Positions 41,401-42,795 of a stretch of 42,795 bases of DNA are shown piece by piece. A program made the position numbers and the translations under genes. The DNA lies in NCBI GenBank assembly GCA_964598395.1, contig CAZRBW010000022.1, positions 1-42,795 on the forward strand, read 5' to 3'. The first letter of the stretch is position 1, and each line of letters opens with the position of its first letter. The notes under the pieces were generated by a model. That model did not search any database. It was not told the DNA's origin and was given only the letters and a program-made list of their open reading frames with translations. The stretch is from CAXBDP01 sp964598395 (GTDB lineage: Bacteria; Bacteroidota; Bacteroidia; Cytophagales; Cyclobacteriaceae).

Positions 41401-42332
41401 AAATTCACCAAGGTCTGAATGCTATACAACCAATTCGAAATGCAGTGGTCACCATTGGCACTTTCGATGGGGTACATATTGGGCATCGAGAGATTCTGCA
41501 AAGGTTGAAGGAGATTGCTTTGAAAAATAATGGAGAAACAGTTGTTGTGACTTTTTGGCCCCATCCACGATTGGTTTTATTCCCAGATGATGACAGCCTG
41601 AAACTCCTCAGTACCTTCGAAGAAAAAGCAGAGATATTATTAAATTTGGGTATCGATCATTTGGTGGCAATTCCTTTCACTAAGGAATTTTCGAACCTTA
41701 CAAGTGAGCAATTTACACGACGAGTGCTTTTGGATAAAATAGGTACTAAAAGGCTAGTAATTGGCTACGATCACAGATTTGGCAAAAATAGAGAAGGTAG
41801 TTTTGAGCATTTGAAAGCCAATGAAAAGGAATATGGTTTCAAAGTAGAGGAAATCTCCAAACAAGAAATTGACAATATAGCTGTTAGCTCTACGAAAATC
41901 AGAAAGGCCTTGGAAACTGGTGATGTGAAAACCGCAAATAGCTATCTAGGTCAGCATTACTCTCTTAGTGGCAAAGTAGTAGAAGGCAATCGGATTGGAC
42001 GGACAATAGGCTTCCCTACAGCCAATATTGATATAGCCGAAAAATTTAAACTTGTGCCTGCAGATGGAGTTTATGCGGTAAAAGTATCGCTGGCTGAAGG
42101 CATCTTTCAAGGAATGCTCAACATTGGCAACCGACCAACAATTGGCGATGCAAAGCGCAGCATCGAATGTAATATTTTCGACTTTTCGGCAGATATTTAC
42201 AATAGCAGTATCAAAGTGGAATTAATTGAAAGAGTGCGCGCTGAACTCAAATTTGAAAATGTAGAACAGCTGAAAAAGCAACTTGAGCAAGATCAAATAT
42301 TAGTAAAATCCTTTCTTAAGCCATATTTTTAG
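41397..42332 (+). CDS. ribF: Bifunctional riboflavin kinase / FAD synthetase RibF
   Basis: Converts riboflavin to FMN and FMN to FAD. 311 residues from the ATG at 41397, which overlaps the truB stop (ATGA). The N-terminal FAD-synthetase domain has the nucleotidyl-transferase motif GTFDGVHIGH (21-30) and FWPHPRLVLFPDD. The SSTKIR element (164-169) precedes the C-terminal kinase domain, which has EGNRIGRTIGFPTANI (196-211) and GVYAVKV. The truB-ribF pair is widely conserved in bacteria. Confidence 0.96.
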   Translation: MKIHQGLNAIQPIRNAVVTIGTFDGVHIGHREILQRLKEIALKNNGETVVVTFWPHPRLVLFPDDDSLKLLSTFEEKAEILLNLGIDHLVAIPFTKEFSNLTSEQFTRRVLLDKIGTKRLVIGYDHRFGKNREGSFEHLKANEKEYGFKVEEISKQEIDNIAVSSTKIRKALETGDVKTANSYLGQHYSLSGKVVEGNRIGRTIGFPTANIDIAEKFKLVPADGVYAVKVSLAEGIFQGMLNIGNRPTIGDAKRSIECNIFDFSADIYNSSIKVELIERVRAELKFENVEQLKKQLEQDQILVKSFLKPYF

Positions 42333-42356
42333 GCAACAATGAAATTATAAATCGTC

Positions 42357-42795
42357 ATGATAAATAAAGTTGTAAAAAACGCCATAGAAGCCACGGCAGA
42401 TATCCCAGAAAATGCGGTATTGATGCTTGGAGGTTTTGGCTTGTGTGGTATACCAGAAAATAGTATTCAAGCATTATTGAAGTCTGGCGTAAAAGGCCTT
42501 ACATGTATCTCTAATAATGCCGGCGTAGATGATTTCGGAATTGGTTTATTACTAAAAACACGCCAGGTAAAGAAAATGATTTCTTCCTATGTAGGTGAAA
42601 ATGCCGAATTTGAAAGGCAATTGCTTAGTGGAGAATTAGAAGTTGACCTGATACCACAAGGTACATTAGCAGAGCGAATAAGAGCGGGAGGAGCAGGAAT
42701 TCCGGCTTTCTTTACACCTGCAGGCGTAGGTACGGAAGTAGCCGAAGGCAAAGAAGTTCGCGAGTTTGACGGCAAGCTTTACTTACTAGAATCTT
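42357..42795 (+). CDS. CoA transferase subunit A, 3' end outside window
   Basis: The frame opens at ATG 42357 and stays open to the window end (146 codons). It begins MINKVVKNAIEATADIPENA and has the CoA-transferase family I alpha-subunit motif GGFGLCGIPEN (25-35), then GLTCISNNAGVDDFGIGLLL, LIPQGTLAERIRAGGAGIPAFFTPAGVGT and EVREFDGKLYLLES. This matches 3-oxoacid (succinyl-CoA:acetoacetate) CoA-transferase subunit A, which activates acetoacetate using succinyl-CoA. The beta-subunit gene should follow outside the window. It fits functionally with bdhA and the thiolase. The ATG is 25 bases after the ribF stop. Confidence 0.9.
   Translation, partial: MINKVVKNAIEATADIPENAVLMLGGFGLCGIPENSIQALLKSGVKGLTCISNNAGVDDFGIGLLLKTRQVKKMISSYVGENAEFERQLLSGELEVDLIPQGTLAERIRAGGAGIPAFFTPAGVGTEVAEGKEVREFDGKLYLLES

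Larger units (their letters stand above)
365..42691. repeat. Dispersed octamer GCGGGAGG, 26 exact copies
   Basis: Plus-strand GCGGGAGG starts at 5363, 9365, 11407, 12804, 19728, 24689, 27455, 28178, 32167, 39470, 41019 and 42684. The reverse complement CCTCCCGC starts at 365, 3001, 5641, 8835, 12228, 14056, 18888, 21024, 22566, 27801, 30546, 33467, 37333 and 41077. Every copy is inside a coding sequence. The base after the octamer is A, T or G but never C in these 26; other flanking bases vary. A DNA-level signal is likely; its role is not known to me. Confidence 0.85.

Overview
The window looks like part of a Bacteroidota chromosome, most likely order Cytophagales. The signs are moderate-to-low G+C, no clear Shine-Dalgarno sequences, promoter-like TAnnTTTG boxes, a SusC/CirA-type TonB-dependent receptor with a carboxypeptidase-regulatory-like N-terminal domain, type III glutamine synthetase, and families that are mainly Bacteroidota (DUF4221, DUF3098, DUF6503, Lacal_2735, YwqK-type MORN arrays). 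It reads as ordinary core and accessory chromosome. I found no rRNA, tRNA, transposase, integrase, prophage or CRISPR array.

Layout. 1-2068 (+): the 3' part of mscL with its terminator, then a tight three-gene membrane and envelope cluster (DUF2752, TM2, toastrack-like lipoprotein). 2075-4128 (-): a DUF6503 lipoprotein and an M20-like peptidase that lacks several expected metal ligands. 4256-7738 (+): a FabH-type ketosynthase with an unknown partner gene, a long secreted MORN-repeat protein and a very small Lacal_2735 protein. 7739-8412 has no gene and is rich in small palindromes. 8413-10575 (-): glnN, with an inverted repeat over its start codon. 10790-14321 (+): mtaB, a secreted amidohydrolase and a lipoprotein with a predicted beta-barrel. 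14351-23007: an RND efflux locus made of one adaptor and one permease on +, and a second permease coupled to a DUF4221 lipoprotein on -. 23166-25636: a secreted alpha/beta hydrolase, a membrane-anchored EEP phosphatase/nuclease and a DUF2147 protein. 25788-27948 (+): bdhA with a GntP-type permease. 27951-32366: a SpoIIAA/STAS-like protein, a GNAT-nitrilase fusion, and a thiolase with an alpha/beta hydrolase. 32506-37976 (-): a TonB receptor, a lipoprotein hydrolase and a sodium:solute symporter. 38076-42332 (+): a compact cluster pdeM-ftsX-DUF3098-uppP-truB-ribF with overlapping start and stop codons. The window ends inside a CoA-transferase alpha-subunit gene.

Genes that work together. 3-Hydroxybutyrate uptake (GntP permease), oxidation to acetoacetate (BdhA), CoA transfer (gene at the right edge) and thiolysis (thiolase at 30297) would make a ketone-body or PHB-monomer catabolic route, although these genes are spread over three loci. 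ftsX, uppP, truB and ribF form the housekeeping cluster often seen in Bacteroidota.

The strongest unexplained signal is an exact octamer, GCGGGAGG, that occurs 26 times (12 in one orientation, 14 in the other). Every copy is inside a coding sequence and they fall in different reading frames. My rough expectation by chance is well below one. It behaves like a genome-wide DNA signal such as a Chi-like site or an uptake sequence.
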